Positions 44,966 to 55,694 of a stretch of 64,000 nt of DNA are shown here, in pieces (within the stretch, counting starts at the first letter, position 1; each line of letters opens with the position of its first letter). The DNA comes from Alentia gelatinosa. Lineage: Eukaryota > Annelida > Polychaeta > Phyllodocida > Polynoidae. A program made the position numbers and the translations under genes. Below the pieces are notes generated by a model that had not been told where the DNA came from, made no database searches, and saw only the letters and a list, made by a program, of their open reading frames with translations. Location: assembly GCA_950022655.1 (NCBI GenBank), contig OX465582.1, positions 97,168,704 to 97,232,703 on the forward strand. The letters are read 5' to 3'.

Positions 44966-46010
44966 TATACGCTGCTTAATGTCCGTATTTCGCTCCCGGT
45001 CATCAGCTGATCATTTAAAGTAGCACTGACCTGGCCTTGAATGATAGTTTCATCCTAATTATATCATTAACCAAATGACGACCAATAAGACTTTAGAAAG
45101 ACATCATTATCAAAACCGCTAATATATGATTGGATTTTCCTTGGACATACAAATGACAAATGACAGCGGTGTCCCTCATATGCAGGGGACGGAATAATTG
45201 GACAGTGGTGTAAATATTTGACTGCCTCAGGTTGTCACTTCCATCTCTTTTGTCTCCAGAAGTCTTTCTATATTAAGTACCCGTGACATTTTAGACAACG
45301 CTGTCGCTGGTGTATAACCGGACAAAGACCATCTGTTTACATGTCAGTGGTGTTTTACTTTCAGGAAGCTATTAAAAAATCGTATATGAATATCTAAAAC
45401 AGAAGAGGCTTTCCCTTCAATTCATAAATGACATATATTTTCAGATGTTATAGTCTTAACATATAAATTGATGTATACATATATACTGATTTTCATGTAT
45501 CATTGTCTGAGAAAAGAAGGGACTCCAAATTGTCGTTTCGCAATGCTGTACCAGATTGGTTTAGATTGTATCTCTTTTGACATTCGTCAAATGGCTTACA
45601 TTTATCCTCTTTATTCGTCTGACATAGATATCACACTTATGCAAATCAAAATCTTTTTTAGGGGTTCAAATACTTTTATTTATTTCCGTAGTGAAGTTAC
45701 AATTCTCCCAAAGAACAATCAAGGATAGATATAACAAGCAATTCATCCATGCATATAAACAATAGAAAGTTGGTTTGGTGAAAAGTGATAAGTCAGATAC
45801 AAATATAACCGGACAAAGACCTATACGTGCTCACATTACCATAATTTATATGATTTATAGGAGATAAGAGGTAGACAGTGCCATACCCTCGCTGGGTTAA
45901 AACAAAAATTGTTAATCATATTTTCAGTTTGAATCATATTCGATTAGATTTTATATTAAATGATCTGGATGATAAATTCTACATTTTCCCAATATCTTTT
46001 TTACTTTCAG

Positions 46011-46122
46011 AAGAAGCCACGCCCAGAAAATATGGATATTTACCTCAGAAGTCGACCTGATGGCTCAAGACTAGTCTTCGTATCTTTAGTGCTGTTGTAC
46101 CTAGCGCTACCATCTTCCACAG
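46011..46122 (+). CDS. Start-codon exon encoding a signal peptide
   Basis: The acceptor TTTTTTACTTTCAG is followed by 21 bases of leader, ATG at 46032, and 30 codons to the donor CCACAG/GTAGGA. The peptide MDIYLRSRPDGSRL has a basic N region, then VFVSLVLLYLALP, a hydrophobic core, then a small-residue region SST, a textbook signal peptide or signal anchor. It implies a secreted or membrane protein gene running to the right. A possible next exon starts after TTTTTTTTACCCAG at 46331, with the right phase and a NWSLCTTSRDSSLSI frame, but its 3' border is unclear. Product unknown. The AAGAAGCC leader could be joined to either GC-rich exon at 40.3 or 41.6 kb. Confidence 0.5.
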
Positions 46123-46562
46123 GTAGGATACGTTACCTAAAATAATCCATTATACGGGTAGGACATTCTTTGTGTTCTACCACCAAAGGTGGGGCATCTT
46201 TTATCAAGCAAGGATCGAAATTCAAGAAATAGTTCCAAATAGGGTTACGCCCTGGGAGGTTACCTGAAGTACTGGTTGTATGTTTTGGCAACCTACGATA
46301 CCTTTTTTTTTACGACTTTTTTTTACCCAGACAGAGGCTCAATCCCGAAGAACTGGTCTCTATGCACTACAAGTCGTGATTCCAGTTTGAGTATTGTTCA
46401 TGGCCAAAGGTTATTTCTTAAGTTATTATTACAAATACGAAGTCCGCAATCCGTTTTCGTTACACAGAATATATATAATTGTGTCTCGTTTTTGCCTCTG
46501 CGATACATACCAATATGATTTTATAATCAGTCAGGATTTTAAAATTAGTTTCATTTTTTACG

Positions 46563-46715
46563 AATGGCCATCCATTAATTGCGTACGCTCTGGGGGGAGT
46601 AAGATGGGGGTTGGTGATCAATTAATTCGGGAATATTCCGTGTGTCCTTTCTATGTTTTATTGCATACAGTGTTGACAGGGGTTTGAGGGCAGAATTCTG
46701 CATTTGATGGATGAC
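46563..46715. repeat. Possible MITE fragment with CCATCCATTAA end
   Basis: CCATCCATTAATTGCGTACG at the left resembles the ends of the element at 17355-17512, and TTTGATGGATGACC at about 46703 may be its inverted right end. Confidence 0.35.
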
Positions 46716-47233
46716 CCCAAAACTAACAAAAACTATGAAATAGTTGTGATTGATTTCATGAATATAGGTTGAAATGGAAATGAATGCAGGAGGAAAACAT
46801 TCTATCAATTAAAGTTTGACTGTCGGTTAAAGGTTTGTCTGGCATTGTGAACCATCGATGGTTATCGATTTAGTTTTGTGAAAGACTGTTTCAAATATCC
46901 TTTACATAATTTATCTATCTGTCCTCTGAGGGGACGATGACAAGTCAAGTCAGCAAATCTGGCAGTCCTCCTGTAGCTAGAATAGTGTGTGAACCACTGC
47001 ATCACACTTACCACTTGGTCATAAGCCTACTGTCTATACACTGACACTTTACGTTTATTATACGAATCAGGCAGACAGAGATTGTCCATTGCAATAAACT
47101 CGTGCAATTGAATTGCGTATCATATATATTCCGGAAATAGTCCGTATATGGGAATGGATGTAATAAAGAAAGCCCTTTGTTTGAAACACATTGATCGATA
47201 CGGAAGCTCCGAAATACTCATCATGATGCCATC

Positions 47234-47262
47234 ATGACGTCACAATGGAGGCAGGTGACGTC
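47234..47262. promoter_or_regulatory. Two perfect CRE octamers 21 bp apart
   Basis: TGACGTCA at 47234-47241 and 47255-47262. The consensus is the palindromic CREB/ATF site. Start-to-start spacing of 21 bp is two helical turns. No promoter or exon was identified next to it. Confidence 0.45.
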
Positions 47263-47394
47263 ATAGTAATTAATCAGGATGTGATGATCAATAATGCCTT
47301 GTTAAGGGCGGGCTCTCGAGGGAGGCATGGGGTGATACCATAACAGGCGCTGGCTATGCCGGGTTTATTAAAGCTTGCTTGCACGCACTTAATA

Positions 47395-47790
47395 CATTGT
47401 TAGAGTGGTCACAAGGTTAGAGTGGTCACATATAGACTTCCCGCGTCCTTCCAGAAAACTATCCCTTTTCCATCTGCATGCTTTACACTGTGATAGTGGT
47501 ATAGGAGCAGGATGCCAGTGTGTCAGTGTCTTGGAGGCGTGCCCAGCTGACCATGACCAATTATGCACGTCAAAAATATGTCATTGTCCCACTGGTGCTT
47601 GATATGTTTAGATCCTAGACTCAGGCGGTTGCAGAAATGGCAAGGTGACTGGGTGCAGGCGGGTTACAGAAGACTATCCATAGACTGAATGTAACCCAAG
47701 CTTTTATTGTTATTAGTTCGTAATTGCACCCTCATTCATCAAAGTTGAACATTCTATTTGCTCCTATTTGTTTACAAAGGCCATAATCAT
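47395..47790 (+). repeat. Dispersed repeat with a Cys-rich frame, copy 2
   Basis: Contains a frame with GCQCVSVLEACPADHDQ followed by LCTSKICHCPTG and a stop, a spacing of cysteines that looks extracellular. The CAG before the frame (TAGGAGCAG/GATGCC) could be an acceptor. The homologous copy at 43210-43500 is on the same strand 4.2 kb upstream. Either a duplicated exon of a host gene or part of a repeat family; I cannot decide. Confidence 0.45.
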
Positions 47791-48349
47791 ACTGTCAGTG
47801 CCTGGTCTGGTTAGAAATAGTATCAGCTGACTTCCAAGACATTCAAAATGTGAATATAGTTTCTTCAAATATCAGGCTACTGAGATTGGCGCATCTGTTG
47901 GCATACCCCTTATAAAAATATACATTCCGTACATATAAAAGACAGGATGTCTGAATCAAAGACTTTGCATTATTCTGGGGAAACGGTCATCACAAAAATC
48001 TGCAAATTCAATACATTGTATATCAATAGTTGTTTTAACCAAGCTCTACCACTACGACACGAGAACCTTACTGGTACAGATTCAGATATCACTACACGTC
48101 TGTAGGTAATATAGATCTCACTGGTGATCATCCCAGCGTGCTGCCATCAGAGGAACGGTAAATATTTACTTTCGATTTGAAGGAGTCTATCATCGACCAG
48201 CTGGAGTGCTCACAGGATTGGGGAGGCGGTTCAGTTTAATGCAAACAGAGCAGATACCATCTACCCTGTTCCCGATAGTGGAGTATTATGTCTACAGAGA
48301 ACAATCACCCAACGATATATTATAGAAAGAATGGGATAATATAGAGGAA

Positions 48350-48635
48350 ACCTATGAGAGTTTGGGTTTGAGCTCGTATCCCATCGAGTTTGAATCACGT
48401 AGTATTTCACAAGGCGAAGACGCGTGAATTACGTAGTGATTCAAACGAGATGGAATCAAGCTCTGACACATAAACTTGAATGGGTTTCTGAATTTATCTC
48501 ACCCTTAATATTGACTAATGGGCTAACATTTGTGACATAATCCCCCATTGGATATTTTTCTAAAGTATATAATGGGCATTGGATACGAGTTCACAATGTT
48601 AAGTCTATGGAGAAAAAATACGATGGTTGAGATAA
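48350..48635. mobile_element. Foldback element family A, copy 4
   Basis: Best-preserved hairpin of the family: arms GCTCGTATCCCAT, TTGAATCACGTAGT and inverse partners, apex CACAAGGCGAAGACGCGTGA (48409-48428). The symmetric words CGAG are in direct orientation. It ends TAAGTCTATGGAGAAAAAAT ... GAGATAATAG and is followed almost directly by a family B copy. Confidence 0.75.
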
Positions 48636-48649
48636 TAGTTCCCCATGCC

Positions 48650-49000
48650 TGGTACAAGTTTTGCCATAGGAAAAACATCAGAATAGGAATAACATTAGAA
48701 AAAGATACTCAATAATCACCCCCCGTAAAACGACAACACTACGCCACAGCCGTGGCGTAATCAATGAGAGATGACGTGATATGGATTTGCTAAGCATATT
48801 CTAATTATTCTGAGATTGTGATTCTATTTAATGTCATAGAAAGGAGTGAGATAAATCCGGAATTGTACTCGAATCGTAAAATACAATATACTTCCCGAGT
48901 TTGGAAGTGCCATAAGTGTCACTCAACTTCGCCTCGATGACGATTGCGGCCCATCTAAATTTGTGGATTATTGTATTTATACAATTCTCGATGCAGTTCT
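48650..49000. mobile_element. Foldback element family B, copy 2
   Basis: Same order of landmarks as 3600-3948: CTGGTACAAG, GCCATAG, ACTACGCCA, ATGTCATAGAAAGG, GAGATAAATCC, then the hairpin at 48853-48995 with apex CACTCAACTTCGCCTCGATG (48920-48939). Right arm ends ATTCTCGATGCAGTTCTATA, identical to copy 1. Confidence 0.75.
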
Positions 49001-49068
49001 ATATTTTACTATATACCCATGCCGTATATATACTGTAATTACGCATCGTTTCGGCATATGACGTAAAA

Positions 49069-49340
49069 ATACTGTACGGACCAGTGGTCCGTACACTAAA
49101 ATACGGACCACCTTGCCATGTATATTTATCAAGATATTGGTTGTTAAGCCAAATGAAATTGATTCTTTTTAAAATTTCGGGTATATAGTAAATAAATAAC
49201 GTCTAACCATGCTTGTACAAGTCACAGAACTCGATTATGATTTACGGTTTGTACGGAAATCGGCATAAATGCCTCGGTCCGTACAAACCGTAAATTACCA
49301 TCTCGTTCTGTGAATTGTACAGCATGGTCAGGACGTTCTA
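49069..49340. mobile_element. Foldback element with GTCTAACCATGC ends, plus small palindrome
   Basis: GTACGGACCA...TGGTCCGTAC at 49074-49094 is a small palindrome. The main hairpin is 49205-49340: CCATGCTTGTACAAGTCACA and TGTGAATTGTACAGCATGG as outer arms, TTTACGGTTTGTACGG / CCGTACAAACCGTAAA as inner arms. ACTCG and CTCGT lie at symmetric positions in direct orientation. Confidence 0.7.
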
Positions 49341-49344
49341 TATA

Positions 49345-49930
49345 ATTACTTCCATGGGAAATTATTCGAAATGATAATTACGTGACTATACAGCCAGAGA
49401 GGGCTCATAGGAATAAAATAAGATACCTAATTTGACACGTTGTGTTCATTATGATGTATCATGCCCTGCAGTAATGCTGCCTAGACTAATGATATACAAT
49501 TAGATAGAGCTTTGTCATCGAGGTGATTTAGCATTGTTAGAGGGCCAGACTTTTACCACTCATCTCCATCCTCCTGACAGATGCTGCTCTGAGGCAAGGT
49601 GATCGTTTAATTATTTTTGCTGACATATCATAAAAAAGGCATTCGCAGGTGAAGAAGCAATATCGGTACTATGATAGCATACTGTAGTTCATTTATACTT
49701 AGATTTAGAATTGATGACTCTTTTTTTTTTATTATTCATATTAAATCACCATTTCTGTATGTACAGTTCTTCCAATTGCGATCGGTTCCATCGGAAGAAC
49801 TGTACATAGATGTGGACGCTATTTGTATAGACCATTAACAGAAAACGATATATGTTAAATGAACGAATAAGATGGTCAAATGATCAAACATACAGACTAA
49901 TATTAGGGTAATAATCTTTCACACATATGT
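49345..49930. other. Non-coding stretch with a short palindrome
   Basis: TACAGTTCTTCCAATTGCGA at 49760 and its inverse TCGGAAGAACTGTACA at about 49791 form a hairpin. No gene. Confidence 0.4.
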
Positions 49931-50232
49931 ATACGTTAGAAAGCGAAAGCCTGCAAAATAAGATCCAGTGTTAGCTGCAAGGTTTCTATCCAAGTCTCAA
50001 AGGCCAACCGACAACTGCACTTTTGGACGTTTAATGTAAAAGGTACGGCTACATAAGGCCATAACGTTGGTAATGTACTCAAGAGTATTTCTGAAATTCT
50101 GATCGTAGAAATCACACCTTTCTCGTATTCAATATCATCTGTTTCAGAGACGTATAAAGTCCTGCATCGGAAAGTATGTTTAGGCTTTGAAAAAAAAAGA
50201 ATGAAAAGGCTTTTAATTTTTTTTAAACTTAC

Positions 50233-50313
50233 ATCTATTGGACTGTCTTGGTAGAAGGCACTTGCTGGGGAATTCATAAGTGGCATTTTAAACACGAATA
50301 TATCAATGAGTCC
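50233..50313 (-). CDS. Small exon-like segment with consensus donor
   Basis: On the minus strand TTTTGTTTTTTATCCGAG precedes 27 open codons (GLIDIFVFKMPLMNSPASAF then YQDSPID) ending GAT before GTAAGTTTA. Splice borders are good and both phases are 0. Function and neighbours unknown. Confidence 0.3.
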
Positions 50314-50999
50314 CTCGGATAAAAAACAAAACATATGCTAGATACATTACTATTGTGTACCATTGATGCTAGTATTTCTATTGGATATTGATTATTTTAA
50401 TCTGATACAAGTTGTTTTTATTCATAGAAATTCAATTTCAATATCGGAAGTGATAAATGAGGAACAAAAGTGGCCTTCAGCATTGGCCAAGGCGGGCGGG
50501 AGAGTGGGAAATAAGATTACAGTCAATATTACGACAGTCGATGATTTTATTCTCCATCTGTCCACATTTTGACGTCTCACGGTGGAATTCGCCCACCAAG
50601 ACACAAAAGAAACGTTCACTGTTAAACCTGGTATTAGGAAAAAAGTGCGATAACTGGAATACTTGTACGAGCTTTCATATGGAATTTCATGGGAACAAGG
50701 CACTAGGATCTTTCACATATTAATACACATTTCAGAATTATTGGAATTATTGCAGAAGGTTATTACAGAATAATTAAAGGATATTTAAATCTAGACCAAG
50801 CCGCCTGAAGGGAAACGTGTCTTTTGTTGCTCCTTTTACCACAAAACCCCCCGAGACACATAATCCTTGTGTTTGTATTGGTAAACCTAGCCGAAGTTGT
50901 GCAATTTGATCATTTCTTTTCTTCTGGTTCTGGGGAAACATCTGGTCCCCTGTTTGAGAGGTAAACAATGCACTGGTGGATTACGGGTGGGGGAGGGTG

Positions 51000-51013
51000 G
51001 GGGGGGGGGGGGG
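51000..51013. repeat. Poly-G tract
   Basis: Run of about 13 G in a G-rich context. Confidence 0.9.
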
Positions 51014-51420
51014 TGGAGATGAAAACGGGGAGACAAATTATCGGTGGGGAGATTCACCAGGGGCCCGTTTAATAATCTAGAATCGTACATGCAGGCCTAG
51101 GGGCGATTTTCGACAACTATATTCAACACTTATGGACGACCTTATGGCCGACTTATACTGTCTTAGCCAATAGACTTAAATATTATCAAACGAAAACCCT
51201 TGTTTGAGGTACAGGAAAAAAACATACCCGTATCCAGTGGATATGTTGACAGAATGTATTCTACTGACAAGTGTCAAGTATGTACATATGGGAACCATGG
51301 TGTATGAGTCAAATAGGGAGGAGGATGGAGGAGTGTACCGCTTTCCTAAAATGAATCTATTCCGTTTAGAATCCACTTTCTCCTGTTAGGTTTTGCTTGA
51401 ATGGTTTCAGGGATTTTGTC

Positions 51421-51653
51421 TAAAGTGGGTTTCACATGATGGGATTCATGTACAGGGTGTTTGTCTGAGACAAATCCTGGTGAGATTCTGTACTCGAACA
51501 CAATTTCTTTGTCTAAATTGTAGGGTTCCATTTCACTGAGATATAGTTTTCCCCGGCAACTGTTGACGATATTTAGTTCTAAAAAAGAACAGAATCTCAT
51601 GAGATTTTGGACCCTGTGAAGTGCATGCATCCCACCATGTGAATTCCACTTTA
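51421..51653. mobile_element. TA-flanked MITE, AAGTGG family, copy 2
   Basis: TAAAGTGGGTTTCACATGAT at the left and CACCATGTGAATTCCACTTTA at the right (less one base) form terminal inverted repeats with TA at both borders. Interior as in copy 1 at 19100-19322. Minus-strand frames across it are artefacts. Confidence 0.75.
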
Positions 51654-51699
51654 TATATGAAGGAAGGATGTCACTAATCGACAACACTGCTTCGCCACC

Positions 51700-52460
51700 A
51701 GATCCTTCTGTAACACTGCGTGTCCACCTAATATTGAACACCCTTTATGGCATTTTTGTGTGTGGAAAATGATTCTTTATTGACATATAAAGGATTCACA
51801 TACAAAGCACGTGATTTTCAGCCAATAATGTCAAACAAACACAAAAGACAATACAATAACTAGACAAAAGAGTCATCAACGTCTGATTAACTTTCATATC
51901 AGTTGTAAATTTCAAACATTCACATAAAGTTAACTTACTCTCAGAGATTACAAAGATTCAAAAGACTCACAAAAGAGACAACATTGAAGCAACAATGACA
52001 TGTGACACCAATAATGCTTTGGATATTTTCCCTAACCCAAAAAGGGTTGCTATCTCCTTAATAAATCCTGATATTGGTTCACCAAACACATGCTAAACAG
52101 CATTTGTATGGACAATCATAGGTGTGTGGTGGTAAAAAGAGCTTACATATTCTTCAAATTACAATAAACTAAACTAACTGCCTATCAATAACTGAACCAT
52201 AGTCGCACGGCCGACCGATTATACGACACATTTAGTGCAATAACATTTAGTGGACTAATCGTTAGGTGAAAAAAAAAAATTGTCAATGGTTTTATGCACT
52301 TTGGCACTACCGACCGACTTCTGCATTTTGACTTCATCGGTGATGCTCTGCATTGTACTACCAAAAGTCGGTGAGTGTCCACCGCTGTTTTGCAGTGCAG
52401 GTCACTGATTATGTACCACCACCCTTTCACAAGGAGAACCACCCACAGACTTCTGTACAG
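51700..52460. other. Non-coding stretch
   Basis: AT-rich; no supported gene. The words CGACCGATTATACG and ATAATCGGTCG-like near 52210-52330 hint at another inverted repeat. It ends at the solo A-B remnant. Confidence 0.35.
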
Positions 52461-52470
52461 CGTGACAATC

Positions 52471-52860
52471 GGTTACTCATGGCCTTTGGTCAGGGGTGGT
52501 CATTGCTCCCCCCTGGTGTCCCCCTCCATACACTCCACACGTACTCATTTTTCGTCCCACCCACCCACAACCTTTTCCTCCTACTCGTCTTACTCTCGTA
52601 GGGCTATTTTATACTTTATACAATATATAACCATATATACTCATACCATTGTATTACATAACTATATATTATTATCATAATTGACATCAATTACAATTTA
52701 CATTGTATCATTTTAACTACACTAGATATTAATACTCATATTATCAATATCTCGTCCAGTAAGGTCGAAATATACTTTCAATTGATATAAAATTCAATAA
52801 AATTGTATTTCTCCCAGCTACTGCTTCTCTCCTTTCATCCAGGGATGGGGTAATGATCAG
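52471..52860 (+). mobile_element. Solo A-B remnant of Ngaro-like family 2
   Basis: 52478-52550 matches the 5' region of the element at 55.7-60.5 kb read on its coding strand: CATGGCC, TTGGTCAGGGGTGGTCATTG, CTGGTGT and CACACGTACT. 52610-52860 matches that element's 3' region: TTATCATAATTGAC, ATTACTCATATTA-like, CGTCCA(G/A)TAAGGTCG, ATATAAAATTCAATAAAATT, GCTTCTCTCC, ATCCAGGG and GGGGTAATG. No coding sequence lies between. The orientation is opposite to the full element 2.8 kb away. Analogous to a solo LTR: recombination between A (or B) copies would leave one A-B pair. A deletion derivative is the alternative. Confidence 0.7.
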
Positions 52861-52864
52861 TGGG

Positions 52865-53084
52865 AATTTAGTCGGCAGGTGGAAACACCGCATAACTCTA
52901 CCTTCCGGGATGTAGGCATGTGAGACGTATGTAAGGGCAGTGTGTGAACCAATCCCGGCAGCCTGGTATGTAAGGGCAGTGTGTGAACCAATCCCGGCAG
53001 CCTGGCCATGCAGCTTGGACTGGAACTGAAAGAGTGTCATTCTGCAAATCCTAACTCGGTCACCGCCAAAGCAAACCCGCACGC
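52865..53084 (-). CDS. Exon-like segment with a 39-bp tandem duplication, cut by the solo repeat
   Basis: The acceptor GTATTGCTACTTTCAG leads into an open frame: GVRVCFGGDRVRICRMTLFQ, then HGQAAGIGSHTALTY, the same QAAGIGSHTALTY again, then VSHAYIPEGRVMRCFHLP. At DNA level the 39-bp unit is repeated in tandem at about 52930-53008. The frame runs on into the family 2 remnant at about 52860, so the original 3' part is lost or displaced. Composition is protein-like; family not recognised. It could be an interrupted host exon or part of another transposon. Confidence 0.35.
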
Positions 53085-53129
53085 CTGAAAGTAGCAATAC
53101 AGAAAACCCCTGCATCAGCCTTTTCAAAT

Positions 53130-54650
53130 GTCCTTTCTTGGGACTCCTAAGCCATGTGATAAGAGTACTTGGCTTCTAGATAACTGTCTAGATAACTGCA
53201 CGCCATTTTGGAGAAGCCAGATTCATAAGAGAGCATTCCCTTCGCAATTTTATATCTCGTTTATTTGATTCGTTTCATCTATTTACAGTCATGCCTGAGG
53301 GAAATCTCACCAAGTGATATCTTATTTCATCGTTCAGTGGATTTTGCAGTGGGAAAAAAATAAGACTAAAAATTGAATCATATAACGGAGTATCAGGAGG
53401 CAAGGGTTACTGTAGATAAACTCGTCAACTGGCAGGGACGTCATTGGGCAAAAGCCCATGACCCGGACCAACTCACCTTTCCAACTCAATATCCGTCAAA
53501 TGCTTCACGATTTTGACAACTCCTCATTTACTTCTGCGTACTGGCCAAATGGCTTTATAGAACTTGGTTTTGATTTGTCACACTCCTATATGGAATGATC
53601 TCCATATCTAATACTGTTATGAATATTTGATGTAGGCCCGCCAGTAGGAATTACATAAAAGGCTTCTCCCCAGAGCTGGGCATGGGATCGCAGATGGCAA
53701 CGCACGAATAAAAAAAAGATGACCATTCCTAAATGTCTTCCACTCCATTAGTGAAATAGGGTAAAGGAGTATATTTAGGGATAGGTTCCTTCGCTTTAAA
53801 TCGTCGATTATTTCCTATTATTGTCGCGAACAGGGAAATGGGCGGGGGGGAGGTAGGGAGGAGGACTCGGTGAGGCTCAGAAATATTTTCTCCATCGTTG
53901 AACATCACATACCGGAAACATCCCCTGCAGAGGCACCGCGCACGTCAGCGACATCCATGTCACATAAATGTGCACTCCTGGGATTACCGAGCCCTAAGGG
54001 TCTCTACATCAGTGGAACAATATACTGTGAGACAGATGGCTCCAATGGACTATACTCGCGCTAGACTTAATGCTTCCAGGTTATTTTCTTTATGCAATAG
54101 AAAAAGTGTAGACCTTCATTTTCGATTTCCAATATTTATACTTGTCATTACACTTCGCGTAGGGATTATCTCTTTTCTTCTTGAATATTCCTTTCATTTC
54201 TTTATTATTCTTTCACATTTGGTATTTTAATTCCATTCTGATTTCATTGTTGATTGCTTCCTTTTTTATTTTACTTAACGACCGTCGTCTCTTGTGTTCT
54301 CTTATTTTCGTTGTTTCCCCTTTCCTTTGTTTCTACGATCTTTTATAGCCCACTTCTCTAGCTTTTTCTATGACTCCATCATCTCTTCCTGTTGTCTCTC
54401 CTTTTCTCCTGCCTTCCCCTGTGTCTCTCCTCATGCCCTTCGTCCTTCACTTATTGCATGACAAAAAAGGCAGGATTATCGAGTTCCTATAACGAATGAA
54501 TGCGGCTGCATGCGGAGACAGCCGATGGATGGCTAAGGGTGCTGATGTGATCACCCCTCCCCATGGAGCGCACCCCAATTGATCCCGCCTTCTTAAATCT
54601 AACCCGGGACTCTACACCAGGCCTCCGTCGCCTGCCATGGCCCTCCGATA
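53130..54650. other. Non-coding stretch
   Basis: No supported exon. A G-rich patch at 53842-53860 and a pyrimidine-rich region at 54240-54460 are present. GC-rich sequence at 54485-54655 continues on the other side of the MITE at 55371-55560 and may be one interrupted unit. Confidence 0.35.
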
Positions 54651-54658
54651 GGGGGGAA

Positions 54659-55370
54659 TACTGGAGAACTCGACCCGTAACGAACTCGACCCGTGAAAAA
54701 CTTGACCCGTAACGAACTCGACCCATTTTAAGAACTCGACCCATAGCGAACTCGACCCGTGAAAAACTTGACCCATAACGAACTCAACCCGTTTTAAGAA
54801 CTCAACCCATAACGAACTCGACCCGTGAAAAACTTGACCCATAATGAAGTCGACCCGTTTTAAGAACTCGACCCGTGATAAACTCGACCCGTAAAGAACT
54901 CAAGCCCTTTTAAAAACTTGACCTGTTTAAGAACTCGACCCATAACAAACTCAATGCGTGATAAACTTGACCCATTTTAAGAACTCAGTCCGTTTCAAGA
55001 ACTCGACCTGTAAACAAAGTCGACCCATTTTGAATCTTCCCAACTGAAGTGTTTTAACTGTGGAAGGATACTCTGCTGAATAGAAAGTATGTTATCTTGG
55101 CTCCAAGTTTGGTCTTCTCTGGGGAAGAAAAAAAACCCTAACCCTTTTCCTAACCCTTTCATTAACCCTAACCCTAACCTTAACCCCACACCTAAAAATA
55201 ACAGGATTTCTTTTTCTATATCCGCTGGTTTATTAGCTAAATTCTAACTAGTCAGACCTGTCCTTCTGTATGAAAATGTTTCTGAAACAGGTCCAATCGA
55301 TTTCTCCAAAACGGGTCGAGTTCTCCTGACAACTACAGGTCGAGTTCGTTTCGGGTCGAGTTCTCCAGTA
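54659..55370. mobile_element. TA-flanked MITE with expanded TCGACCCG array, copy 2
   Basis: Perfect 18-bp inverted ends, TACTGGAGAACTCGACCC and GGGTCGAGTTCTCCAGTA. The left side carries about 15 inexact GAACTCGACCCGT-type units over roughly 370 bp (54665-55030), far more than copy 1. The interior includes CCTAACCC-type telomere-like sequence (55135-55185) and TATGTTATCTTGGCTCCAA, inverted relative to copy 1. No ORF; frames with GSSSLWVEF repeats are products of the array. Confidence 0.85.
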
Positions 55371-55694
55371 ACAGTCGAGGGGGTGGGAGCGGGTCGGGAG
55401 AGGAGAGGAGCACAGGGGCAGCGGCAGAGGGTCAGGCATGCTGCCAGCGGGCCTATGCACTGTCCTGCCAGTCGCACAAAGACGTGATAATCGGACTAGG
55501 CTTTGCTTGAAGCCGCTGGACCCCGAGCGGTCATCCCTGGCCCATGGACATGGTGATAAATGGTACCTCGTTGTGTAGGGCTCAATATGGCCTCGGAAAT
55601 GGGGTTATCTAAGAGGTTCTACAGACCACGTTGCACTCTATAGCCATGAAGCACAATCAAGATAAAGGGTGGTTTAGTGGGCTGTATATATACA

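Noticed and set aside
46331..46518. Carbonic-anhydrase-related exon, suggested by NWSLCTTSRDSSLSI
   Set aside because: Only a short pattern resembles the family, the expected upstream residues are missing and no good donor closes the exon.
54487..54842. Repetitive protein with GSSSLWVEF repeats
   Set aside because: Translation of the TCGACCCG array of a MITE.
55135..55185. Interstitial telomere or chromosome end
   Set aside because: Degenerate and short, and the same tract sits inside another MITE copy at 39.1 kb, so it belongs to the element.
54659..55370. CRISPR-like array of repeated units
   Set aside because: Units are inexact and contiguous without unique spacers, and lie inside an element with inverted ends in a eukaryotic genome.
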